A stretch of DNA of 64,000 bases from Euglena gracilis. Taxonomy: Eukaryota > Euglenida > Euglenophyceae > Euglenales. The first letter of the stretch is position 1; every line of letters starts with the position of its first letter. The position numbers and the translations under genes are program-made. The notes beneath the pieces are model-generated. The model was not told where the DNA came from. It was given only the letters and a program-made list of their open reading frames with translations, and made no database searches. Below are positions 11,253-21,459 of this stretch, piece by piece. The DNA lies in the NCBI GenBank assembly GCA_039621445.1, contig CP154955.1, positions 51,055,384-51,119,383 on the forward strand. Direction: 5' to 3'.

Positions 11253-14200
11253 GCTTCGCATTTTTCGAGGGTCCACGTGGCGTCCCCCCTCCCTGAATTG
11301 CACTAAGGTTTCTAGTCTGTTTATGCCCCCCCCCTCCCCGGTTGAAGGTCACGCTTATCGCCTTGCATCCGCAGGCCCTAACGATTGTTTCGCTCCGTGG
11401 TTTTAAAAGGGGGAACCACCCCAGCGTGCCGTCCCCTGTGCACCCCTCAACGTCAGCCAGGGGGGCGGAGTCTCCGAAGCCCCCTGGCGAAGAGCGCTGC
11501 AGGCGGAGGTGGACCGCTGGCAGGCCGAGATGCGGCCCACCGACAAGGCGCTGCAGGGGATGAGCCCGAAGGACCTCGACGGCTTGACGGCCCGGATGCG
11601 GAAGGCCCACGACGAAGTGCAGGTGTTTTATTTGATTTGTTGTTGTTGTTGTTGTTGTTGCTGTTGTTGTTGTTGTTGTTGCTGCTGCTGCTGCTGTTGT
11701 TGTTGTTGTTGTACCCCCCCCCCCTAGTCGTACGACCACCCCTCATTTACGACCACCCCCCGGTCACAGGTTGCAGGTTGCGAAAAATTTAACACCACCT
11801 TACCTATGACCGCCACCTCATTTACGACCACCCCCCGGTCAAAGGTTGCAGGTTATGGGGGTGTTATGACCACCCCCCCCCCGGTCACAGGTTGCAGGAA
11901 CCCGGTCATACGACTAGGGGGGGGGGGGTAGTTGTTGATTTTATTATTATTGTTGTTGTTGCAATTGTTTTTGTGTTTGTTGCTGTATGGATTATCTATT
12001 GTGATTATTATCATTATTATCATGATCATGATCATGATCATATTTCTGGTTCTTACGGCCAAACTCCCACTCAAGCTTTTTTGTGTCGATGTGCATATGT
12101 GTGCACACCGACACAAAAATCAACTTTGGAGGGTTGGGGTCCAATTTTCTAAACTGCTTGTGACACGCCGTCCCTCTGTTTGTTGATCACCATCGCCCAG
12201 GGCACCTTGGGGGGGGGATGCCGCAAAGTTTGTGTTTTTGACCCTCCAAAACATGTCGCCAAGTCGTGAAACGTTTGGGACTGACCTCCCCAAAATGCGA
12301 AATTTACCAAATTTGCACGAAAACCCCAGTGCCCACCCCCCCCTTTTCTGTGTGGCAACTGCCAGCGCCAGGTGGTGTTGTGGAGTTGGGGGTGACAGGC
12401 CAACCCTTTTTTCTTGTTTTCTGAAGTTTTGCAGCACTTTATGGAAATTTTTGACGTTGGTTACGAAAGGAGTGGAATTCACACGCAGTAATGTTGTTAG
12501 CAATGAGCTCTTAGAGAATTAAACCCCCGCCCCAATTAGAAACCCCGAAAATAACAACCTGCCCCAAAGAAAAGATTCTCCCCCCCTCCAGTTCCTGCCA
12601 GGAAACCAAACAACCCCCCCCTCCAGGGCGGCATTCAACCGACAATCAGCCCAAAATGGAGAGAAAACTTGCAATATCCGACTGAAGAAGGTGGGAAATT
12701 TGATACCCGGCATCTCCTGGCCTTCGCCAATCCCCCCAAAACATAAAAAATGCGTTCTCGGCCTTTTATTCCGAATTTTCGACCCTGTTCGATCCCGGAA
12801 CCGGCCTCGGCCGTCTTTTGGCCGAGGGAAAAACCCAAATGGAAGCACCCTCCTCGGGTTTTCCACAGTGTAACCAAGTAGTAGCCGGGGGGCTTCTGAT
12901 TGGGGCGGGGGTATATGCCACTGGTGGTTGATAAGCAGATACAGACACCGGAGAACTGCTGTGAATTACCTGTTGAGTTCGGTGACAAGTTGTCCATCGA
13001 CGCACGGATTTTAAAACTCTGTGACACCCACACAACAACAACAAAAACGGTGTCAGTGTGTGCAAATGCCCACATGGACGATGTGCGCATTTGCGCGCAT
13101 TAATCACTCTGTAACCAAACAAGAGCTTCCTATGCCTGTGTGTTTGGAGCTGGAAAATGAATGCAATGAAATTGTGGAATTCATCCTTGTATTCTTATGG
13201 TGCTGGACCCTATCCTTGTATTGCTGATATCTTTGGGTGGTTGATGTGCGCAAATGCACACGGACCATTCTAATGGTTGTTGTGCGCAAATGCACGACCG
13301 ACGGAAAGTTGTTTTGATTTTGAAGCATTAACAATAGGGATTTCCGTGACAAGAGAAGGGTGGAAACAGGAGGAGTGTATAGAGATGTTGTACTCAAAGT
13401 GCAGCGTTGTGAAGTATGTCTGGGAAGGTAAAAACAAAGCGTGTCAGTGTATTGCATTGTATGGCACCCATTTACAGCCAATGTATTGTGCCTCATTTTT
13501 GAATACTGCGGCTGAATGCATTTTAAATTACATTTTTGAGGATAAAATTTGGAATGGCCGTTTATTTTGATGTTTCCGGAATCAGAAATGATTTTTCACA
13601 GGCCCAATTGCCGATACCCCAAATTCAGCCCCAGAATATTTTTTAGTTGTATATAATTTCTACAAAATATCTCGCACTGAAGTATTTTTTTAGATTGCAG
13701 CAAGGTGGACTTTTTATATGGCACGCGTGTGAAGTTGTTTATGGTCGGTCAGGTGCACAAACCGACCAGACCGACCATTTGCTCATTTGCTCACACCAAC
13801 CACCTGTACAATGTCACAAACACACCGCTCTGACACAATGTCACAAAGACACCTGCTCTGAGGCGCCTTAACCAGACATTCATTTAGTGTGGTACACCAA
13901 GGTTGTCATTTTGTGGTTCACTGTGGACACCACAAAAATTTTTGTGGTTCACCTGTGGACACCAAAAAATTTTTGTGGTTCATTTGTGGACACCAAAAAA
14001 AAATTTTGTGGTTCACCTGTGGACACCAAAGTAATATTTGTGGTTCACATGTGGACACCAAAAAAATTCCCACCGCCTGCTGACATTTGCATCATTTTCT
14101 TTCTCATCAACAGCAATGAAGCAATCTTCTTTGAACATGTTTGACTCAGGCGGCGTAAGTCGGCCAACAATTCTGGTGCTCTAAAACCAGAAGAGGAAGC

Positions 14201-16652
14201 GGAAAACCACTTCCAAAAAAGGGTCATATTTTTCGATTTTTTTTGAAGAGGTTCTGATTTTGGCCAATTCCGGTGGACGTTTGGCTCACAGTAAAGGAGA
14301 CCTATACAGTCGAAAACAGACCTAAGAAGGCCAATTTACTTTCGAATTCTGGTAAAATCAACAAAACCAATCAAGAAATACATGAACAGGAGGAACCGAC
14401 AAAAACAAGCGTTGTTTCTGCTGCCGTAGGCCCCGAAGGAACGAAACGGAAAAATTAAAAAATGGAAGCGGTAAATATTGCATTCCGCTTCAAAAGCAGG
14501 AGATGTGCAACGAAAACTGAACACAATGAATTATACAGAATGTAATGTGAAAAATATGCATAATGGTTGCACACCAAAAAGGAAGCGTAAAACCGCTTTG
14601 AAAGAATCCGTAAAAAAAATGGTATGAATTGAAATGATCAACAATGATCACTAAACGATATTCCAATCCCAATAACAAACGAAGAACGTTAACATTTATG
14701 AAATTTATGAAGATAACAGAAACGGGACAAACTGAACAGAAATTGAATGTCATTATCCAAAGTGCATAATGCAAATACGTCAAACCACGTGGAGACAATT
14801 GCACGAGTTACGAAAGGTAAAACAGCGAAACGATACAGACCTTCTGTTCACTTCCCCGTGCTTCACTTGGAAGGACATTTCGACATGCCATTGGCGCAAA
14901 ACCTGCAAAAAAAAACAGAGCAAATATGAAGCGGTTATCCGCTTCCTCAGGCTACATAATACCTTTTAATTATCTCATATTGCCAAACTGTAAAAACCAG
15001 AATGAGGCTGACTCTTACCCTTCTGAATGAAAAACTATACTGAATGTGGTCTTTCATTGAATGGGCAAGTTGAAGATCTGACACCACAGCAATGAAGTGG
15101 CTTTCCGGCTCCTACCTCAAAACAAAGCACATGGCATTGCCGATTTTTCAGGCACTTTTTCAGGCACTGAGGCACTCAACTGACATCCCACAATGCCCCA
15201 GAACGCTCCCAATGTCCACAGCCATGCCAAAGCCCCACGATAATGTCGCGCGTTTCTGCTTCCATGAAGCGGAATTCCGCTTCATCGACGCCAGTATTTA
15301 ACTTTTTGATGGTGGGTAAGTTGTCTATAGAGCATGTCTGCTTGAGAACTCTCGATAGCAATCTGTCCAATTCCAACTGCCACGCTTCGTGGATTGAGCC
15401 GGGGCCAAGGCTCAGAATGTGGCTGAGGTGTCTAAAGATCAATCCGCTTTTTAGGTGTAAATTTTATTTTTTTTGATCCTCAATCAATTTTTGTGGACCA
15501 CAAATTTTTTTGTGGACACCACAAAAATTTTTGTGGTTCACCTGTGGACACCAAAAAATTTTTTGTGGTTCACCTGTGGACACCCAAAAAAAAATTGTGG
15601 TTCACCTGTGGACACCAGAAAAAAATTTGTGGTTCACATGTCTTTTGTGAACCACACTAAATGAATGTCTGGCCTTAACTTACAAAGTCCATGCTTCCAT
15701 CTCCCCCGTCCTGGGGCACCGCATCACATCCTGATTATATTATTTGGGTTTTGTGTTGTCATTTTCACGAAAAATGTCCTTATACGATTTTGCGCATACC
15801 GACAAAGGAAAACTGCTTAAGTGGGAGTTTGGCCGCCTCAGTGGTTGTTGTTGTTGTTGTTGTTGTTGTCGGCATTGTTATTGATATTTTTTAGTGTTGA
15901 TTATTGTTTATTTTCTTATAGTCAATAGTAACCGGCATTTTCCTTGTTTATTTTTTTTGACACACCCAACAGCAGTTCTTTGTACACGCCACAAGCCAGA
16001 TGAACAGCAGGTGACTGGGCGAGCAATCGTACCCCTTATCCAAGTTGACCGGACCGGTCCAGTCCTGGGGAGCTGCACGGGACCCAGGGGTTAACCCCCC
16101 CCCATTTATAAACCCCCTGGGGTTTATGGGACCCGGTTTGGTTGGTCGGCCGAAGGGGGGAATAGGTGGGGGTGGTTATAGGGCCTGGAATTGTTGGTGA
16201 AATCTGACCCCCCCCCAAAATGACCCAAAACCCCCCGAAATTGGCATTTTTTTGGCAAATTTGGTCAAAAATGGCATTTTTGATGACGGTCGGTCTCCAA
16301 AAAAAAACTGCCAAAAAATCAGTTTTTGGTGGTTTGCGGCTGAAAAAATCGTCCCCAGCAGTTTTCATTTTTCCCCTGGGGGGGGGGGAGTGTTATTAGT
16401 CCCGGTTTGGTTGGTCGGCCGGAGGGGGGGTTAAAAATGGGGGGGGGGTTATAAGTGGGCCATTGTTCCTCATTGCAACCTACGATTATTCGGACACTGA
16501 GGGAAACCACCCCAAAAATATTTTATTTCCATCTGTGCTTCGGAGGGGTGCGGAGCATTGAACCGCCTTGGCATGTGCCCAGGGAGCCTGGGCTGGGCTC
16601 TGTCGGCTCCGTTCTGCACAGACACACGCGCGCGCGCGCACGCACACACACA

Positions 16653-16719
<67 letters not shown>

Positions 16720-17651
16720 GCACGCACGCACGCGTAGAACGTGCGGCAGGAGCGGCTGATGTGCGTGATTTGTATGGAGCAGGAGAAGGAGATTGTGTTT
16801 GTGCCATGGGCAGGCTCCTTCTTGTGTCACTCTGCTTTTTTAAAATAGCATTCTGGTGTTGTGCTTGAGTGAGTGTTGGCTTTCCACAGGAGATTTGCCT
16901 CACAGAAGAATGCTGAATGTATTTGAAATCACTGAGGGCAATCTGTGTTGGGAAAAATTATCAAATAAGACTGTCACAAAGTGGTAAATTTGGGGAAGTT
17001 TCTTGTCTCGCACCTTCCTTGCGGCGCCCGTCGGCATTTTCCTGGAGGGGGCAGAGTTATATTATATCCAGTCCAAACAAAAAAATGCCGGGAACAAAAA
17101 TGACGGGAAACAAAAATGATGGGAAACAAAAATGTCGGGGGGGGGACGATGGGAAAGGATTTGGGATAATTGATGATGGCCCGAACGTGCCCCCCTCAAA
17201 AGGCGTTGGAAATGGTCCTGGAACGCCAAAATTCGGGGTTTCAATATTTCCCTCTTTTAACCGAGCTGCAAAGTTCTGGGCAAATCATCTTTACCACTTT
17301 TTCAGTTGGATTTTGTCGACGTTTCTCCACCTCCACCTGTGGTATGCATCGCACGAAAACCATAATCTCTCGCATTTTTTCTCGGGCTGCAGCGATTCGG
17401 CACCTCCAGGATGGCGCGTTTGCAACTGTCGAATCTGGTTGGCATTCTCCACCCGGATTCCCGGGCGCGTGCGACGCGCGCGAGAGTCCGCGTGCCGGTG
17501 GCCGTCCCCGGCCCTTCCCTTTCTGTTCGCCGGGGGCACCGAAGGGGCCTGGGGCCGCCGGCACAAGTGCAGCTGTCCCGGCTGCTCCGCCAAGGTGGAC
17601 CATTGCCCGCTGTGCCGCGAGCCGATCCGCGACCGCATCCAACCCTACTGA
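8598..17651 (+). CDS. RING-type E3 ubiquitin ligase, C-terminal part
   Basis: Exons are 8598-8693, 11457-11622 and 16738-16808, then a last exon ending at the stop codon TGA (17649-17651). The first three join in phase with AG acceptors and GT donors. They encode a Ser/Asn/Gly-rich segment, a charged helical stretch (DRWQAEMRPTDKALQGMSP onward), and CVIC plus VFVP of a C3HC4 RING. The last exon supplies HKCSCPGC and DHCPLCREPI, ending RIQPY. C-terminal RINGs of this kind (MEX-3- or Unkempt-like layout) recruit E2 enzymes and transfer ubiquitin; that layout is known for other families and only inferred here. The junction supplying the central Cys-X-His is unresolved: the best protein fit (PCRH) needs non-canonical ends near 16808 and 17558. 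Ser/Pro-rich exons upstream probably belong to the same gene. Start and N-terminus are not identified. Confidence 0.7.
8858..8906. repeat. (AATG)n microsatellite
   Basis: Tandem GAATGAATGAATG with one interruption (TTTGG). Confidence 0.9.
9308..9811. mobile_element. G-tract TIR element, AAATATAAA type
   Basis: The left end reads GTAAACCCCCCAAATATAAA and the right end is its reverse complement (GGGGCTTTATATTGGGGGGT then TTAC). Internal copies of CCCCCCAAATATAAAG fill the left 120 bases. The ends are embedded in ACGT on both sides, which may be a 4-bp palindromic target duplication. No open frame of note is present, so it would be a non-autonomous (MITE-like) element. A relative with similar ends lies at 47756-48174. 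Confidence 0.6.
10380..10612. mobile_element. G-tract TIR element, AAATAACACC type
   Basis: The left side carries repeated CCCCCCAAATAACACC units. The right side carries the inverse, GGGGGTGTTATTTTGGGGGG followed by GTTT. The interior is short and non-coding. The layout matches the element at 9308-9811 with a different core word, suggesting a related subfamily. Confidence 0.5.
11213..11250. repeat. (GT)n microsatellite
   Basis: Uninterrupted GT dinucleotides, within the intron preceding the exon at 11457. Confidence 0.95.
11636..11711. repeat. (TTG)n/(CTG)n microsatellite
   Basis: TTG trinucleotides with a short CTG block, beginning 14 bases after the GT donor of the exon ending at 11622. 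A TTG-rich tract resumes after the neighbouring TIR element (about 11930-11985). Confidence 0.95.
11712..11932. mobile_element. short TIR element inserted in a TTG tract
   Basis: The left end reads TACCCCCCCCCCTAGTCGTA and the right end has the inverse, with TACGACTAGGGGGG. Between them are tandem copies of TTTACGACCACCCCCCGGTC and GGTTGCAGGTT. TTG repeats stop at the left end and TTG-rich sequence resumes at the right end, as expected if the element inserted into a microsatellite. It is about 220 bp with no coding potential. Confidence 0.6.
13866..13871 (+). repeat. 6-bp target-site duplication CCTTAA (left)
   Basis: CCTTAA directly precedes the left terminal repeat of the element at 13872-15672. 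The same six bases directly follow the right terminal repeat (15673-15678). Confidence 0.75.
13872..15672. mobile_element. 1.8-kb non-autonomous TIR transposon
   Basis: The first 22 bases (13872-13893, starting CCAGACATTCATTTAG) are the exact reverse complement of the last 22 (15651-15672, ending GAATGTCTGG). CCTTAA flanks both ends as a 6-bp duplication. Just inside each end is an array of about 31-36-bp units built on TTTGTGGTTCACCTGTGGAC (13910-14065 and 15490-15640). The two arrays run in the same direction, so they are not part of the inverted repeat. The middle is AT-rich with several imperfect palindromes of AAGCGG/CCGCTT type (such as ATGAAGCGGAATTCCGCTTC at 15264). No transposase-like frame is present. 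Superfamily is unassigned; a 6-bp duplication does not by itself decide it. Confidence 0.85.
15844..15870. repeat. (TTG)n microsatellite
   Basis: Short run of TTG trinucleotides after GTGG. Confidence 0.85.
16091..16460 (+). repeat. ~360-bp dispersed repeat (TTTGGTTGGTCGGCC type), copy 1
   Basis: The ends carry CCCGGTTTGGTTGGTCGGCC. The interior carries AAAATGACCCAAAACC, AAATGGCATTTTTGATGA and CGGTCTCCAAAAAAA. A diverged full-length copy in the same orientation is at 52313-52650, and a partial copy is at about 36140-36250. No open frame is shared between copies, so it looks non-coding. Confidence 0.75.
16621..16735. repeat. (CA)n / (CGCA)n tract ending at an acceptor
   Basis: CG-rich start, then CA dinucleotides, then CGCA tetranucleotides running directly into CGCGTAG, the acceptor of the RING exon at 16738. 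The microsatellite therefore occupies the position usually taken by the polypyrimidine tract. Confidence 0.9.
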
Positions 17652-17904
17652 CCTGGCCACGTACCCCACGCCCTCCGGAGCGGAGTCCGAGCGTTGTATT
17701 ACTCTCCCCCTCCTTTTCTATATCTTGCCCTGACCCTGTCTGCCGTTTGCCCAACCCCGCACACGTTCTGTTTCTGAATCATACACAACACGGGCGTTTT
17801 TTTTTGTTCTCCCCTCACCTTTGGCATGCACGCAAGTGCGAGCATGGACAGACGGATGCACACTCATTGTTGATACACGCCCACACACGCACAGACCAGG
17901 CTGT

Positions 17905-18178
17905 TTTTTAAGGTGGTGCCGACCCCACCCCGGGGGGGGGGGTGCCTGTTTGGGTAGGCACTCCAAGGCACTCCCAATCCGACCCCCCCTGGGCGGGGGT
18001 AGGGCACACGGCCAAAAGTGCCCAAGCACAGACCCAGCCAAAAATGGCTTATTTTCAAAGGAATGTGCCTGGGAGCAGACCGAAATCCGAACCCCCCGGG
18101 GGGGGGGGGGTAGTGCCTGCCTGGGCAGGCACCCCAAGGGACTCCGGACCCCCCCGGGGTTAGTGAAATACAGCCTGG
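17905..18178 (+). repeat. ~280-bp repeat with GGCAGGCAC palindromes, copy 1
   Basis: G runs alternate with words such as GTGCCTGCCTGGGCAGGCAC, CACACGGCCAAAAG, AAAGGAATGTGCCTGG and CCGAAATCCGA. The same order appears in reverse orientation at 37783-38078, establishing a dispersed repeat. Shorter relatives are at about 48855-49015 and 62020-62370. No coding frame is conserved between copies. Confidence 0.8.
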
Positions 18179-18199
18179 CACGCACCCCACAAATGCGCG

Positions 18200-18225
18200 C
18201 ACGCATGCACACGCACACACACATA

Positions 18226-18257
<32 letters not shown>

Positions 18258-18278
18258 CACACACAGAGAGAGAGAGAG
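18200..18278. repeat. (CGCA)n, (CA)n and (GA)n tract
   Basis: Consecutive short microsatellites: CACA, then GCAC tetranucleotides, then AGAGAG. Confidence 0.9.
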
Positions 18279-18654
18279 GAGAGCTCAAAAATAATTTTGC
18301 TGCTCTAAAGCAGGCTTTAGAACATGGAAGGCCGGGTTGGCGATAGGGCAAAGATCAGGATTTTTGTCCTGAGACCCAAAGGACGCATTTTGTTGACAGT
18401 GAATGCTTTTTATTTCTATTCTTGGCCGTTCAAGGGACCCCCTATTCTCTTTCCTCGGCATCACTGGCACATCCTTCACAATTGTTGCATATTTTACCTC
18501 TGGCACGTGCGCGCTCACCAGGGTGGTCCTTGCGGGACGGGGTTTTTTCCCCTTAGGTACCGCCCCTTAAGGCCTAAGGGCCAACCAAGGATCCAACCGG
18601 GAAAGGACTCGAAAAGGGTCGAAATCAGGATTTTGAAACCCCTTTTTTTCGATG

Positions 18655-19120
18655 TTTTGGGCGGATTGGTGATAAACCCCCCCCAAAATGTCAGACCCGG
18701 TCTTTTTTTTTTGGTTTCGTTGCTGGAAGCCTCCGGGGGGGGGGGGTCTTTTTTGGGGGGGTCTTATTTTTGGGGGGTCTTATTTTTGGATTTTTTCTCG
18801 ACCGACCATGGCCCGAAAAAAGCACCATTTTTTCGGGTTCCCAAGAGCACTAATTTTTTTCCTTCGGCTCTTCGCTCCATGTGTACATTGGTGTGAATTG
18901 ACATTTACCGTGTTTGTTGCACTTCAAAAATCTGAAAATTTTTTAAATTTGATCATTTTTGTGTATTAATTTGGGTTTTTTTGTAATTTTTCAGATAAGT
19001 TTCACCGTCCCCCGCGCTTCGCGCCATCAGGGGGGGGGGGTTATTTATGGGGGGGGTCTTATTTCCGGATTTTTGCTCAATCGACCCAGGAGGGGGGGTC
19101 TTATTTTGGGGGGTTAGTCC
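18655..19120. repeat. G-tract repeat with GGGTCTTATTTT words
   Basis: The left side has AAACCCCCCCCCAAAATGTC, while the centre and right have repeated GGGGGGTCTTATTTTTGG and end near TTTTGGGGGGTTAG. The layout resembles the other G-tract elements, but the ends are not clean enough to call terminal repeats. Confidence 0.4.
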
Positions 19121-19339
19121 AAGGATGCCAGAAATTACTGTTTTCCCAAACTTGACCCAATTTTTTTGGCAGAATGGGGCCATTCTGGCCGCTTTTCTTG
19201 TTGATTTTTCATTGAATGTGCTGGTATTGCTGGTACGTGAAGTAATGTGCCGGGTTCTGGTAAGTTTGGTAGTTTTTTTTTTAATGACCGCCCTGGCGCA
19301 CACGCGCACGCACAAGCACTCACACACCTTGCGAAATGC

Positions 19340-19402
19340 ACTTAAGCAGCGCGCACGCACGCGCGCGCGCACACACACACATACACACACAACACACGCA
19401 TC
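19340..19402. repeat. (CG/CA)n tract
   Basis: Mixed CGCA and CA dinucleotide repeats. Confidence 0.8.
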
Positions 19403-19484
19403 TGCTTTCTTGCATTCTGCAACTGGTTTTTGGTGGTAATTTAAGAGATATTGATCCCCCGGCGACCCTATTTTGCTTTTCCAG

Positions 19485-20307
19485 GGATGAACACCTTTGA
19501 CCTGCTAATATGTGAATCTGCTTCGACCTGCGATGGGTCCACGGTGGCCAGTCCGAAATGCTGCCATCGCTTTCTTCAGGTGAGCAAGAAAGAAAAAGAA
19601 GATGCCAGGTGGTTGTCTGATTTGTGGTATTTTTTTCGGCGATCTTCTTGTTGTCCTCCACAAGACCACAGAAAGCTGCAACACGAGAAAGGTGAAAAAG
19701 GCTGGAGAATTGCAGTGCAAAGGATCGGAAAGGGCACCTACGCCAGCAGCTGTCGTATTGCCGTGTTGAGGACAGCGGAAGGGTTTCTGCCTCGGCTGCC
19801 AGGCCTGCAACCCAGACGGTCAGACAATGCGATTCTGATTTTTTGGCTTTCCAAAAAACAGCTCCTGCCCCCCAAGCAGAGGTGTGTTACCTCCTTCCCT
19901 TTCTTTCTTACAGGTTCTTTTTTTAAAAAAAAAATCCCTTTGCAGCAAACCCCCCAAATGATTTTCCTCCCCAGGAATCTATTTGGTTGGCGAACGAAGT
20001 CCAGAGATTATTATTTGGCAAAAAGTGCATTTTGGGCATGAAAATTTAACCACAAAATGCGTTGTGTCTATCTTGAACACAATCAAAATCCACAGTAGGT
20101 GCAATTTTTGTGTCGGAAAGGTAGCCTTTGCCTTCTCTTTTTCCATTTTCAATCGAAAAATGTGATAAAATAATGAAATTTTGTTTGAGAATGTGGTCAG
20201 CTCCCAAGGAATCTCATTTTTTCCTGTTGCGGTAAGTGAACAAATGGGGGGATATGAGATATTATTATTTGGGCGGTCAAAGTTGGGTCTCGGGGGGTGG
20301 GAAATAT

Positions 20308-20360
<53 letters not shown>

Positions 20361-21459
20361 TGTTAGTGTTATAAATTACAAAATGTAATGGGATATGGGT
20401 ATAATGTAATTTATTGTATATTTTGGGGGGGTTTCGGTAAGGTTATTTTTTTCAAACTCAAAAAAGGACCCCAAAATGCATAATTTTGCATGGTTTGTCA
20501 CACTTTTTTGAGCTTTGTTTGACGTTATATTTCTTCAATTTTATTGTACCGATCATTTTAATTAATCAATTTTCCAATGTAGAATGTATTACAATATAAT
20601 AATAAAATGTTAATGTTTATGCATTTAGTTTTAATAAATATTTTTTTTTCAGGGAAATGTTGGGTATCCATTTTGCTTGATTTCCCTCACAGGAGTGCGA
20701 CAGGGGGAGGGGGGCAGCCGAAAGTCCCAGGCCAGAGGGGTTCTTTGGAACGAAGACGATGGGTAAAACAGTTCAAATATTTTGATACTTCCCTTTCTTA
20801 TTTATTTTGTGGTGTTTTTTTTTAACCCTCACGACCAAGCACCACAGTGATTCCGGACAATGCTGGGCGATGCTGGCGTTTTTTTGCTTAATTATCAATC
20901 AAGCCCATTTGTCGGATTCACACGCCATGATTTTCAACGGACCTGTAATATTGCTCCCATATTTGTCTTTTTGGATTTATATTTTTGCTTTTTTGGGGGG
21001 CAATTTTGGACTAATTTGGGCTGATACAGGTTGACCCAAAATTTTTGGATTTTTTCAGTTTACGCTGCATACATCTCGAAGAGCATTTTTTTTTGACCCA
21101 AACCAATGCCCCTGTTGCCATTGTGGGTGAATGTAACGAGCAGCCACAATGGTGGTGCAATGAACGCAAATTGCGAATTTATGTGCTAACATGTTTCGTC
21201 CCATTGGCGGTTGACCAAAGGTGCTTGATTACGACGATGGCTCCCACCAGGCCCAAGACGCCATCGATGGAAATGCTGATTGTGCTCAGATCAACCGTTG
21301 AACGGCCAAGAACAACCTCAAAAGTTTGCCCCCTCTCTCCAGGATGGAGGGACCCAGTCTGACTCTGTCAGTCCACAGTTGAGGAAGTCTGACTCTTTTG
21401 GGGTTCATTTGGGGGCCATTGGCAGCGGAAAGGCGACGTGTTGGCTGCTGTATTGCTTG
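19485..21459 (+). CDS. unrecognised protein, three exon candidates, one P-loop-like
   Basis: Exon 19485-19579 has acceptor CTTTTCCAG and donor CAG|GTGAGC, and encodes a Cys-rich segment beginning MNTFDLLICESASTC. Exon 20693-20762 has acceptor CCCTCACAG and donor G|GTAAAA; its phase follows the first, although two other frames are also partly open. Exon 21343-21459 has acceptor CTCTCTCCAG and donor TTG|GTGAGT, and encodes a Ser-rich stretch then HLGAIGSGKATCWLLYC. GAIGSGKA resembles Walker A, but the residue after Lys is Ala, not Ser or Thr. The third exon does not join the second in phase, so an exon is missing or they belong to different genes. No family is recognised. Confidence 0.4.
20310..20358. 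repeat. (TA)n microsatellite
   Basis: Nearly pure TA dinucleotides. Confidence 0.95.

Noticed and set aside
11641-11727. Poly-Cys/poly-Leu frames
   Set aside because: Translations of TTG and CTG trinucleotides; likewise the (ACA)n at 38358.
13866-15678. piggyBac assignment from TTAA at the ends
   Set aside because: If TTAA were the duplication, the terminal repeats would no longer match at the tips. The 6-bp CCTTAA duplication fits the exact 22-bp repeats better.
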